From positions 29,932 to 93,931 of the forward strand of contig NZ_BBJJ01000015.1 of assembly GCF_000739815.1 (NCBI RefSeq): DNA of 64,000 nucleotides. The letters are read 5' to 3'. The notes beneath the pieces were generated by a model. The model saw only the letters and a list, made by a program, of their open reading frames with translations. It was not told where the DNA came from and made no database searches. Position numbers and translations under genes: made by a program. Below are positions 35,319 through 43,824 of this stretch, piece after piece (within the stretch, counting starts at the first letter, position 1; every line of letters begins with the position of its first letter). Source of the DNA: Paraburkholderia mimosarum LMG 23256 = NBRC 106338 (lineage in GTDB: Bacteria; Pseudomonadota; Gammaproteobacteria; Burkholderiales; Burkholderiaceae).

Positions 35319-37016
35319 TCAAATTTTCCCGCCTTCCGCGTGCAGGCGCCCGAACAGCGGCGCCCACCATTGCGGACGCGAAAACGCCTCGATTGCCACA
35401 TCGGTATCAAGATCGACGGTGTGCTGCCGCTCGTGCGCGTCGAGCGCATCGGCTTGCGCGATCTGTGCGGCGAGCACTTCAGCGCCCGCGTCGGAAGCGT
35501 TTCGCGGCCCGCGCGCACGCGCATTCACGCGCTCGGCAAGTCGAGCATGCGGTGCGTGGAAGTTCAAGATCAGCATCGGCCGGTTCAGCTCGTGCGCGAG
35601 TGCTGCGAAACGCGCACGATGCGCTGCCTTCAGAAACGTAGCATCCACGAGCGTCGTATAGCCCGCGTTAAGGACATCGCGCACATGCGCGACAAGACGT
35701 TGGTAGTGGGCGTCGAGCGCGGCTTGGGTGTAGGCGCCTGGCGGGAGTGCGTCGAGCGCGGGCGCGGCGAACGGCGCGCGGCGCTTTCGTTCGAGATCGC
35801 TCGATACCCTGATGGCCCCGCTCATGTCGGCGAGCGCACGGCTCGCGACCGATTTTCCCGAACCCGAGAATCCGTGGCACAGCAGAAGCCACGGCGCACG
35901 CTCGCGCATGTCACGCGCCTCGTTTGCCGCCAGGTTGAGGTACGACGTGATGCCGCGTGCGGCAGCGGGCGCGTCGCACATTTCAGGCGGCTCGGCCTTG
36001 AGCAACGCCACCCGTGCCCGCACAAGCGCGCGATAGACGACGTAGAGCCGCAACGCCGCGAGTCCCGCGAAATCCCCCGTTGCTTCGAGGTAGCGATTGA
36101 CCAAACGATGCGCGTGCTCTTCGTCGCCGTGCGCGCGCAGATCCATCAGCAGGAAGGCGAGATCGCAGGTCACGTCGATCCAGCGCAGCTCGTCGCTGAA
36201 TTCGATGCAGTCGAACATCAATGCGTGCTGGCCGCTTCGCACGATATTGTCGAGATGGAGATCGCCGTGGCAGGCGCGCACGTACCCCTGCGCGCGACGT
36301 GAGTCGACGTGGAGCGCGAGTCTCGCGAGTTCGCTTTCGCACGTTGCGCGCAACGCCGACCGACCCACGGCATCGGCGGTGCGCGGGTCGTCTTCGAGAG
36401 GCGCGAGCGCCGCGAGGACCTGGTCACGCAGCAATGCCGCGGAGCCGAGCCGTGCCACGGGCGCCCGCGGCCCATTGCCGGCCCGGCGCGCGTGGCGATG
36501 ACTAGCGGCCAGCTTCGTTGCAGCCGCATCGATGTCCGAAGCGCTCAGTTCGCCGTGCGAGAGCAGGTTCGAAAACAACAGGCGCTGGTCGAAGCGTCGC
36601 ATGCGGACCGCATAGTCGATGACTTCCGCGTCGTCGCGTCGGGGAGGAGGCGCCCGTTTGCAGATGCCACGCCCGAGTCGGCAACGCCGTCCATCGAAAA
36701 GCAACTGGCGAACATCGCAATAGATCCGTCCCGCAAACGGCGCATTCAGGCGAATTTCAGCTTCGCAGCATCGGCGTCGAGCTTCGAGTCCAACGAAATC
36801 GACAAAGCCGAAATCGACAGGCTTCATGATCTTGTACGCATACCGCCCGGCGAGATAGACGACGGAGATATGCGTTTCGATGCGCACGACGCGCCCGGCC
36901 GGATGCGCGTAGGTCGACGCGCGCGAGAGCGCCGCGTCCACGAGGCGGCCGTGGCGGTGCGCCGCGCGCAGACGGTTGAGGACGTGGCGTGAGGTCGGGT
37001 TGTCGGACATCGGCAT
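35319..37016 (-). CDS. Phosphotransferase-like / P-loop kinase fusion protein (COG2187-COG0645 type)
   Basis: 565 residues. The N-terminal ~350 resemble aminoglycoside phosphotransferases: HISVVYLAGRYAYKIMKPVDFGF (Lys site), CHGDLHLDNIV (catalytic loop) and FDCIEFSDELRWIDVTCDLAFLLMDL (metal Asp). The C-terminal ~190 form an ATPase with GFSGSGKS (Walker A) and VDATFL. This fused pair is a known but unassigned bacterial protein type. The start is taken at 37016; ATG 37010 is equally likely. It is divergent from the DHH phosphoesterase gene 202 bases away, so a shared promoter region is probable. Confidence 0.85.
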   Translation of the reverse strand: MPMSDNPTSRHVLNRLRAAHRHGRLVDAALSRASTYAHPAGRVVRIETHISVVYLAGRYAYKIMKPVDFGFVDFVGLEARRRCCEAEIRLNAPFAGRIYCDVRQLLFDGRRCRLGRGICKRAPPPRRDDAEVIDYAVRMRRFDQRLLFSNLLSHGELSASDIDAAATKLAASHRHARRAGNGPRAPVARLGSAALLRDQVLAALAPLEDDPRTADAVGRSALRATCESELARLALHVDSRRAQGYVRACHGDLHLDNIVRSGQHALMFDCIEFSDELRWIDVTCDLAFLLMDLRAHGDEEHAHRLVNRYLEATGDFAGLAALRLYVVYRALVRARVALLKAEPPEMCDAPAAARGITSYLNLAANEARDMRERAPWLLLCHGFSGSGKSVASRALADMSGAIRVSSDLERKRRAPFAAPALDALPPGAYTQAALDAHYQRLVAHVRDVLNAGYTTLVDATFLKAAHRARFAALAHELNRPMLILNFHAPHARLAERVNARARGPRNASDAGAEVLAAQIAQADALDAHERQHTVDLDTDVAIEAFSRPQWWAPLFGRLHAEGGKI

Positions 37017-37218
37017 GAATAGCTTGGGAATCCGGGGGCGGCAGCAATGCGGCGTACGGACGAGCATACACGCGAGCGGGTGCCTGAAGCCCGCTGTGCG
37101 GCATAGCGCCGCCTTGACTGAAACGGCCTGCGACGACCCCGGGATATTGCACGTTTTGTGCGATCCGGCGAGGCTGCGCGATACTGTCAAGTTCAACCAA
37201 AGGGGAAGCTCGAAAGAC

Positions 37219-38196
37219 ATGGCGCATTTCGACGTATTCAACGGCGACGCGGACGGCATCTGCGCACTGCATCAGCTGCGCCTCGCAAGGCCGCGAGAGG
37301 CGACGCTCATCACCGGCGCGAAGCGCGACATCGCGCTGGTCGGGCGCGTGCCCGCCCGGCCGGGCGACTCGCTCACGGTGCTCGACATTTCCTTCGACGT
37401 AAACCGCGCGGCGCTCACGGCGCTGCTTGCCAAGGGTATCGAGGTCGAATATTTCGACCATCATCATGCGGGTGACCTGCCCATATGCACGAATCTCGTG
37501 GCGCATATCGACACCACGGCGCAGGTCTGCACGAGCGTGCTCGTCGACCGGCACCTCGCGGGCCGCTACCGGGCGTGGGCGATCGCCGCCGCGTGGGGCG
37601 ACAACCTCCCGGACACCGCGCGCGCCCTGGTGCAGCAGGCCGGGCTCGACGCCGCGCAGGCCGGGCAGCTGCGCGAACTTGGCGAGTCGATCAACTACAA
37701 CGCCTACGGCGACTGTGTCGAAGACCTCGTGATCGCGCCGCTCGATCTGTACGCTGCGCTGAAGCCGTACGCGAGCCCGTTCGATTTCATCGCCGCAGAG
37801 CCCATCGTGGGGCAACTTGCCCGTTGTCGTCGCGACGACCTCGAACTGGCCCAGGCCATTGCGCCGCTCATCGCGCTGCAGTACGGCAGTGTGTGCGTGC
37901 TGCCCGATGAGCCGTGGGCGCGGCGCGTACGCGGCGTGTTCGCCAACGTCCTCGCAAACGAGGAGCCTTCGCGCGCGCACGCGGTGCTGAGCGTGAACCC
38001 GGACGGCAACTATGCGGTGAGCGTGCGTGCGCCGCTCGCCCAGCCGCGCGGCGCGGACGAGCTCTGCCGCGCATTCCCCGGCGGCAACGGCCGGGTGAGT
38101 GCGGCAGGCATCGACTGTCTCGACTCGAAGCGGCTCGATGCGTTCGTCGCGGCGTTCGCGCGCGTCTTCGGGCGCTCCAAGCCAGTGTCGGCGTGA
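37219..38196 (+). CDS. DHH-superfamily phosphoesterase-like protein
   Basis: 325 residues. Metal-binding motifs are DVFNGDADGICA (DxDG type), LDISFD and FDHHHAG (the DHH block), followed by AHIDTTAQVCTSVL. This fits the DHH phosphoesterase superfamily that hydrolyses cyclic dinucleotides, pApA or short oligonucleotides, or acts on polyphosphate; the C-terminal part (VSVRAPLAQPRGADELCRAFPGGNGRVSAAGID) resembles DHHA1 with its Gly-rich GGNGR segment. GGGGA lies before the ATG at 37219. Its divergent neighbour is a kinase-like protein, so the two may handle the same phosphorylated molecule. Confidence 0.85.
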   Translation: MAHFDVFNGDADGICALHQLRLARPREATLITGAKRDIALVGRVPARPGDSLTVLDISFDVNRAALTALLAKGIEVEYFDHHHAGDLPICTNLVAHIDTTAQVCTSVLVDRHLAGRYRAWAIAAAWGDNLPDTARALVQQAGLDAAQAGQLRELGESINYNAYGDCVEDLVIAPLDLYAALKPYASPFDFIAAEPIVGQLARCRRDDLELAQAIAPLIALQYGSVCVLPDEPWARRVRGVFANVLANEEPSRAHAVLSVNPDGNYAVSVRAPLAQPRGADELCRAFPGGNGRVSAAGIDCLDSKRLDAFVAAFARVFGRSKPVSA

Positions 38197-38385
38197 TTTC
38201 ACCGGACCTGACCCGAGCGCGGCCGGGCAGACCCGAGACGATTCGCCGCCGCTTGACGAGACGTGCATGCGCCAGCTGCGGTTGCGAATCGGGCACGCGG
38301 CACGCGATGAGCCGCCCGACCGCCTAACATGGTTTCATGAGGGTAGATGCGGCGCGAGGGCCGCACCCAGGCGAGGAGGATGGCG

Positions 38386-39372
38386 ATGCGGGCAATGGTG
38401 TTCGACGGCGGGAATCCGCGGCTGCGTGAAGCGGAGTTACCCGACCCGGCGCCGGGCGAGGGCGAACTGCTGCTCGACGTCCGCGCGTGCGGCGTGTGCC
38501 GCACCGACCTGCACGTCGTGGACGGCGATCTTGAGCACCCGAAAAAGCCCGTCATTCCCGGTCACGAGATCGTCGGCACGGTCGCGGCGCTCGGGGCGGG
38601 CGTGACCGGTTTCGCGACCGGCGACCGCGTGGGCGTGCCATGGCTCGGTCACACCTGCGGCCATTGCCGCTTCTGCGCCGACGGGCGCGAGAACCTCTGC
38701 GACGCACCCGGCTTCACCGGCTACACCATCGACGGCGGCTACGCCACGCGCACCGTCGCCGACGCCCGCTACTGCTTTCATCTGCCGCGCCAGTACAGCG
38801 ACGTCGAAGCCGCGCCGCTCCTGTGCGCGGGGCTCATCGGCTATCGGTCGCTCGCGATGGCGGGTGACGCGCAACGCATCGGCATTTACGGTTTCGGCGC
38901 GGCGGCGCATATCGTCGCGCAGGTCGCGCGTCAACAGGGGCGCACGGTCTACGCGTTCACGCGTCCCGGCGATACGGCGGCGCAGCAATTTGCCCGGCGC
39001 CTTGGCGCGGCATGGGCGGGCGGCAGCGACGAACGCGCGCCCGAGGCGCTGGACGCGGCGCTGCTGTTCGCGCCGGTCGGCGCGCTCGTGCCCGCCGCGC
39101 TGCGCGCCGTGACGAAGGGCGGCACGGTCGTGTGCGGCGGTATCCACATGAGCGACATTCCCTCGTTTCCCTACGCGTGGTTGTGGGAGGAGCGGCGCAT
39201 CGTTTCGGTGGCGAACCTCACGCGCGAGGACGGCACGACCTTCATGGCGATCGCCGCGCGCCACAAGCTCGAAATCGAAACCACGCCGTATCCGCTCGTG
39301 CGCGCCAACGAGGCGCTGGCCGATTTGCGCGAGGGGCGGCTGACGGGTGCGGCGGTGCTCACGATGCGATGA
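38386..39372 (+). CDS. Zinc-dependent alcohol dehydrogenase (MDR family)
   Basis: 328 residues. Catalytic zinc ligands are C38 (CGVCRTD) and H60-E61 (PGHE). Structural zinc ligands C91, C94, C97 and C105 are all present (TCGHCRFCADGRENLC). The Rossmann segment GIYGFGAAAHIVAQVA has a Gly replaced relative to GxGxxG but is otherwise normal. Two ATGs occur; the one at 38386 has AGGAGG at ideal spacing, so it is preferred over 38380. Resembles the AdhA/YjgB-type primary alcohol dehydrogenases. Alone in its transcript. Confidence 0.92.
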   Translation: MRAMVFDGGNPRLREAELPDPAPGEGELLLDVRACGVCRTDLHVVDGDLEHPKKPVIPGHEIVGTVAALGAGVTGFATGDRVGVPWLGHTCGHCRFCADGRENLCDAPGFTGYTIDGGYATRTVADARYCFHLPRQYSDVEAAPLLCAGLIGYRSLAMAGDAQRIGIYGFGAAAHIVAQVARQQGRTVYAFTRPGDTAAQQFARRLGAAWAGGSDERAPEALDAALLFAPVGALVPAALRAVTKGGTVVCGGIHMSDIPSFPYAWLWEERRIVSVANLTREDGTTFMAIAARHKLEIETTPYPLVRANEALADLREGRLTGAAVLTMR

Positions 39373-39628
39373 GCGTGCCGCCGCCCGGATCCATGGCGCG
39401 GTCGATTCAATGGGATGGCGAAGGTGACGCTCGGTGACGGAATGGCGACAACGCGTCGCACCGACCCGTGCGCGCATCCGCACCCAAATGCGCTACAAAG
39501 ATTTTTAGATGGCGCGCGCTCCGAGAGCCGGCGCGCCTTGCAACGGCCGGCCGACCGTCGCGCGGGACGCTCACGAAGTCCGCGCGCGGCCATGCCGCGC
39601 ATCATGGGCGACGCCCGGGAGGTCCACG

Positions 39629-40090
39629 ATGTACAAGCAGATTCTGGTAGCGGTAGATGGCAGCCGTAGCGGCCGGCGCGCACTGGACGAGGCCGTGAAG
39701 ATCGCGAAGGCGACCGGCGGCACGGTCCAGGCGCTTTGCGTGGTGCGGCATCCGGCGCGGCTCGCGGACGTGAGCGCCGGTTTCGCGGAGGAGCAGGTGC
39801 GCAGCTCGGCCGAAAACGATGCCGCGACGGCGGCGCTCGAAGAAGCCAGGATGGTCTTCGCGCAGGCCCAGGTGGCGGGCACCACGCGCGCGGCGGACGC
39901 CAGCGGCGAGGAGATCGCCGTGGTGATCGCGCGCATCGCCGCGGAGGACGGCGCGGATCTCGTCGTGATGGGCACGCGCGGCCTTTCGGGCGTGAAGCGA
40001 CTGTTGCTGGGGAGCGTGGCCGAATCGTTCCTGCGCATGGCGGACCGGCCGGTCATGCTGGTGCGCGACGAAGAGGTGTCGGCGGCCTGA
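39629..40090 (+). CDS. Universal stress protein (UspA family)
   Basis: 153 residues. Starts YKQILVAVDGSRSGRRALDEAVKIA, and ends with the nucleotide-binding block GTRGLSGVKRLLLGSVAESFLRMADRPVMLV (G-2x-G-9x-G-S pattern), so it probably binds ATP. GGGAGG precedes the ATG at 39629. Such single-domain Usps protect against starvation and oxidants. It lies upstream of PHA genes and Hsp20, other stress or storage functions, without being in their transcript. Confidence 0.93.
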   Translation: MYKQILVAVDGSRSGRRALDEAVKIAKATGGTVQALCVVRHPARLADVSAGFAEEQVRSSAENDAATAALEEARMVFAQAQVAGTTRAADASGEEIAVVIARIAAEDGADLVVMGTRGLSGVKRLLLGSVAESFLRMADRPVMLVRDEEVSAA

Positions 40091-40542
40091 ATCGGGCGCC
40101 CGGCTTCACTGGCCGATCACCCGGCCGATCCACCTCCCCGTGAGCGGAGAGGGCGCGATCGGCCGGTAAGCATTTGCGGAACTTTTGTCCGCCCGGACTC
40201 CCGTTATCTTTTGCGTTCTCGCTGCATGCGTTCGGCGGCCTGGCGATCGGTCGCGAATAACTGCGAGAAACGTCGTTTGAATCGCTGCGCATCAGCCATC
40301 CCGCAATGTGACGCGATCACGCGGCGAATTGACCAATCGTCACGCGCGAACCCATCTTCGTGCCTATGATGTTGGCTTGGGCCGGCTATCTTGTGAACAC
40401 GCGGCACTCCGAAGCATTTCGTCCACCATCGTCGCGCGTGAAGCGCTTTCCTTTCGCTCGCCGCAGTTCCGCCGCGGTCCCCGACCGCGGCAAATGCATT
40501 GGGCCGTGAGCCGGGCGCAAACTACTTATGGAGGAGATTGAC
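40091..40542. other. Intergenic region before the phasin gene
   Basis: No firm gene. A 31-codon minus-strand frame (40204-40299; very basic, MADAQRFKRRFSQLF ...) is possible but has no clear ribosome site. The rest is probably the promoter and leader of the phasin operon. Confidence 0.45.
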
Positions 40543-41079
40543 ATGCCAGCTGCTTCCCCATTCTCATCCGGTGCGCCGCTTGGCGCCGCATTTGATACAT
40601 ACCGCACCAGTGCCAATGCTGCGCTGCAATGGCTCGTCGGCCAACAGGAATGGCGCGAGCGGGTTCTGAAGCTGGAGCAGCGCCGCGTCGAGCGCGATCG
40701 CGAAGCGCTGCAGGGCGCCATCGAGGCGCTGCGCACCGCGCGCGACTGGACCGATTTCGCGATCGCCACGCAATCGGTGTGGCGCGAGTATGTCGGCGCG
40801 TGCACGTCCCTCTGGCAGGAAGGCGCCGCGGCGGCGATGCAAGGCGCGAGCATGTGGTCCGACACGGCCCGCGACGTCACGCAGCAGTGGCAGCAGGCCT
40901 GCGCGGGTGCGCAAGCAGGGGCAGCCAACGCACCGGGCGCGCTGCCGATGCGCGAGTGGATGGCCGCTTTCGAACGTGCAATGAACAGCGCGACGAACGG
41001 CGCCGCTTATCCGGCGAGTTCCTCGGGCGCCGGCCGTGCCCAGGGTGCGAACGCAGGGGGAGGTCAGCATGGCCACTAA
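40543..41079 (+). CDS. Phasin-like PHA granule-associated protein
   Basis: 178 residues, strongly helical, no cysteine-based or enzymatic motif. Segments such as YRTSANAALQWLVGQQEWRERVLKLEQRRVERDREAL and SVWREYVGACTSLWQEGA are amphipathic helices of the phasin / PHA-synthase-subunit-like type. The C-terminal 30 residues are Gly/Ala/Ser-rich. GGAGGAG lies just before the ATG. Its 3' end overlaps the PhaB-type reductase start by 11 bases, so the two are translationally linked. This context supports a role at the polyhydroxyalkanoate granule surface. Confidence 0.72.
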   Translation: MPAASPFSSGAPLGAAFDTYRTSANAALQWLVGQQEWRERVLKLEQRRVERDREALQGAIEALRTARDWTDFAIATQSVWREYVGACTSLWQEGAAAAMQGASMWSDTARDVTQQWQQACAGAQAGAANAPGALPMREWMAAFERAMNSATNGAAYPASSSGAGRAQGANAGGGQHGH

Positions 41080-41815
41080 GCGCGTTGCCTTCGTGACGGG
41101 CGGCATGGGCGGCCTCGGCGAAGCGATCAGCCGGCGCCTGCATGACGCGGGCATGACCGTCGCCGTCTCGTGCTCGGCCGCGAGCCCCCGAGCGGATGCC
41201 TGGCTTGCCGCGGAGCGCGCGGCGGGCCGCGACTTCGGCTGCCATGAAATGAACGTCGCCGACTGCGAGGCGTGCGAGCGTGCGGCGCAGCAAGCGCTCG
41301 GCGATCTCGGGCAGGTCGATGTGCTCATCAACAACGCCGGCATCACGTGCGACCGCAGTTTCGTGAAGATGTCAAAAACCGATTGGGACAGGGTGCTGCG
41401 CACCGACCTCGACGCGCTCTTCAATGTGACGAAGCCGTTCTTGCCCGGCATGATCGAGCGAGGCTTCGGGCGCATCATCAATATCGGCTCGGTCAACGGC
41501 TCGCGCGGCGCGTTCGGGCAGACCAACTACGCCGCGGCGAAGGCGGGCATGCATGGTTTCACGAAGGCGCTCGCACTGGAAGTGGCCAGGAAGGGCGTGA
41601 CGGTCAATACGGTGTCGCCGGGCTACCTCGCCACGCAGATGGTGGAAGCCGTGCCGAAGGACGTGCTGGATTCCCGCATCCTGCCGCAGATTCCGGTGGG
41701 CCGCCTCGGCCAGCCGGCCGAGGTCGCGGCGCTCGTGGCGTTCCTCTGCTCGGACGACGCGGCGTTCATCACCGGCGCCGACATCGCGATCAACGGCGGC
41801 ATGCACATGCAATGA
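41069..41815 (+). CDS. phaB: Acetoacetyl-CoA reductase (PhaB type)
   Basis: 248 residues, a classical SDR. VTGGMGGLGEAISRRL (cofactor loop), NNAGITCD, catalytic Ser in NIGSVNGSRGAFGQTNY with YAAAK, and VNTVSPGYLATQMVEAVP match PhaB/PhbB. Reduces acetoacetyl-CoA to (R)-3-hydroxybutyryl-CoA with NADPH, the second step of PHB synthesis. Starts inside the phasin gene, with GGGGAGG upstream. phaA and phaC are not in the window, so this is likely an accessory PHB locus. Confidence 0.88.
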   Translation: MATKRVAFVTGGMGGLGEAISRRLHDAGMTVAVSCSAASPRADAWLAAERAAGRDFGCHEMNVADCEACERAAQQALGDLGQVDVLINNAGITCDRSFVKMSKTDWDRVLRTDLDALFNVTKPFLPGMIERGFGRIINIGSVNGSRGAFGQTNYAAAKAGMHGFTKALALEVARKGVTVNTVSPGYLATQMVEAVPKDVLDSRILPQIPVGRLGQPAEVAALVAFLCSDDAAFITGADIAINGGMHMQ

Positions 41816-42067
41816 CGTGCCGCGCGGTCAAGAATTTTTTTGGCTGCATCGAGAAGGGGGCTTGTAAACGGGCCAGGTGCCTGCATGTTGGAACCATGAG
41901 CGGCATCGGCCGCGCGGCGAGAGCGGCGCGTTTCGTTGCCGCCGATTTTCCATCGGCGTCCGCAGCGGGGCATTGCGCACCGGCGCCGACCGTGTGGAAA
42001 TTGAGGAGTCCGTTGCAGTGCATATCGTTGCGCGGGTAAGGAAACCGTTCGGTCCATGGAGGCATCA

Positions 42068-42496
42068 ATGAGCAATATCTCTCGCTATGATCCGTTTTCG
42101 CTGGACGGTGTGCCCGATCTGTTTCAGGGACTATTCCGTCCGTTGCGCGCGGCGGGCGTGGAAACACAGGCGGCAAGCGTTCGCGTCGACGTGACGGAAG
42201 ACGAGGCCGGCTACACCGTAAAGGCCGAAATGCCCGGCGTAGAGAAGAAGGATATCGACGTCAAGATCGAGGGAAATCTGGTTTCGATTGCGGCAAAAGT
42301 CGAGCGGGGCGGCGAGTTGAAGGAAGGCGAGCGCGTCGTGCGCCGTGAACGGTATTCGGGCAGTGTGAGCCGCGCATTCACGCTCGCTGCGGAAATCGAC
42401 GATGAAAAGGCGAGCGCCCAATACAAGGACGGCGTGCTAACCCTTACGCTGCCGAAGCGGGCGGCTGGGGCCCGTAAGCGCCTCGAAATCAACTAA
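42068..42496 (+). CDS. Hsp20 small heat-shock protein
   Basis: 142 residues. The alpha-crystallin domain spans about 37-130: VRVDVTEDEAGYTVKAEMPGVEKKDIDVKIEGNLVSI, then YSGSVSRAFTLAAEIDDEKASAQYKDGVLTLTLPK, with the family's final GVLTLTLPK strand. The typical C-terminal I-x-I/V is reduced to LEIN. GGAGG precedes the ATG at 42068. Holds unfolding proteins under heat; in PHB-forming bacteria some bind granules. Located just after the PHA genes but 252 bases apart. Confidence 0.95.
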   Translation: MSNISRYDPFSLDGVPDLFQGLFRPLRAAGVETQAASVRVDVTEDEAGYTVKAEMPGVEKKDIDVKIEGNLVSIAAKVERGGELKEGERVVRRERYSGSVSRAFTLAAEIDDEKASAQYKDGVLTLTLPKRAAGARKRLEIN

Positions 42497-42708
42497 GGCC
42501 GCAGCGATCTCGGCCGGCGGTGCGCAACGGTGTCTCAAGCAGCTGCGCGCCGTTTTCATTTTCCTCATGCTCAGGTGCTTTCGTGTCGCGGCGGGCAACG
42601 CGTCATCGATGTTCGGCGCGTAACACGGTGCAACACAACTGTAGCGAAACTGTCCGATTGACTCGCTATGCTGGGCAAGACTGCTAAATGCAGGACTGGA
42701 GAAATCCG

Positions 42709-42918
42709 ATGCTCAGCCACCATGAACTGGCGACGTTACTGCTGATCCGCGACGCGAACACGCCCATACAGACGCTCGATTCCGACTTTCTGGCGCTTCA
42801 CCGCTACCGGCTCGTCGAAATGGACGAAGCGGGCGGCGACTCCACATTGCGCCTCACCAACCGCGGCCGCGAACTGCTGCGGCGTCTCACGCATGAGGGC
42901 GACGAGCGCAGTGCTTGA
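42709..42918 (+). CDS. Small conserved-type hypothetical, possible winged-helix
   Basis: 69 residues. GGAG lies 8 bases before the ATG at 42709. Sequence features: MLSHHELATLLLIRDANTP, then ALHRYRLVEMDEAGGDSTLRLTNRGRELLRRL, which has the helix-strand-helix look of a winged-helix dimer tail (LTxxGRELL). No catalytic motif. Possibly DNA-binding. Family not named with certainty. Confidence 0.65.
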   Translation: MLSHHELATLLLIRDANTPIQTLDSDFLALHRYRLVEMDEAGGDSTLRLTNRGRELLRRLTHEGDERSA

Positions 42919-43735
42919 ACCGGGGCCTCTTGCATGAGGCGAGGCCAGGTCTCGCGCATCGAGCGATGTGGAGTGCGTTGCGCTACGCTCGTGACATTCC
43001 TGTCATGCGGCGCATGGTTCGCTACGGCACAGTGCTGGTCCTTTGATGCAGCGAGGTTTCCGGGCTTCGCGCCACGAAGCCCGCAATCGAGCCCGCCCAG
43101 CCCGCCTTTCGGCTACTCGTTCCCGCCGTAGCCAAGTGTGGCTGGGTCGGAGTTCTTGAAGATCAAGTAGTAGGGCGCTTGCAACGGATTGCCCGCCGGT
43201 GCAACAATGTCACAGACCTTTGTCTTGACGAGGTTTGCAAGGGAGTATGCACCGCCGCGTAAGCAAAGAAGCAAGGGGTTTCATATAAGGCTCCAGTTGT
43301 ATAGGAATGCAAACGAAGATGAATAACGTTATCGATGCCATGAATCGGAGGCGCTGCTCTGCAAAACGCAAATACAGGATAACGAACCAATGAGGAACTG
43401 ATTTAAACGAAAAATCAGTGTTTTTTACATTCTTAAGATGATTCGCGGGCGGCGGGAAGGGCCTGGCACTCGAAGCAAGGCATGCTTTTCGTGTTGCCTA
43501 TGTCAATCTATTTTCGGGCATCGGAGAGGGCTCCCGATTGCCGAAGGACGGGAAGTCGCTATTGCTACCCCACGTGAACTATATTGTCTCGACTTACGAT
43601 TCGCCTCCATCAAATGATGGAGAGCAACTATGAATACGCTGTCAACGACGCCGATTCGCCCCGCCGATGCGCGCTCTGCCGCGTCTGCAAAATCGCGACC
43701 CCGGCGCGCCGAATGGCGTGCCGCGCGTCGTTACC
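42919..43735. other. AT-richer region with a gene relic
   Basis: Between the small hypothetical and the UDG-DUF488 gene. It contains the propeller pseudogene at 43113-43284, then an AT-rich stretch (43290-43620) with no long ORF. A possible small plus-strand gene begins at 43630 and is listed separately. Confidence 0.55.
43113..43284 (-). pseudogene. Internally deleted relative of the NHL propeller gene
   Basis: The minus strand has an ATG at 43284 with GGAG 6 bases before it (MKPLASLLTRR ...). In a different frame it ends with CDIVAPAGNPLQAPYYLIFKN and SDPATLGYGGNE then TAG. The intact propeller at 12211-13356 ends CNVIVPANSTGGPLQSPWYPIFKN, SDPATLDYDN. So a start and a C-terminal tail survive, joined out of frame, with the ~300-residue middle lost. 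The match of about 30 residues is too specific for chance. Confidence 0.8.
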
Positions 43736-43824
43736 TTACTTGCCGCGTGACTTTTTCTCCAGATAATCGCGCAACACGATCGCGTGATTGCGCTCCGTGT
43801 CGTGCGAGCCATAGAGCAGGGTGA
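43630..43824 (+). CDS. Possible small protein (uncertain)
   Basis: 64 codons. ATGGAGAGCAACT before the ATG gives a fair ribosome site. The protein is Arg/Ala/Ser-rich (MNTLSTTPIRPADARSA ...) and overlaps the 3' end of the UDG-DUF488 gene in antisense for ~90 bases. Only the start signal argues for it; composition could equally be that of non-coding GC-rich DNA. Confidence 0.25.
   Translation: MNTLSTTPIRPADARSAASAKSRPRRAEWRAARRYLTCRVTFSPDNRATRSRDCAPCRASHRAG

Noticed and set aside
40204..40299. 31-codon basic peptide on the minus strand before the phasin gene
   Set aside because: No clear Shine-Dalgarno sequence, and length too short to judge by composition.
42497..42708. Terminator or RNA gene after Hsp20
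   Set aside because: Imperfect GGCGGTGCGCA/TGCGCGCC pairing with a long loop followed by TTTT is suggestive but mismatched; not strong enough to list.
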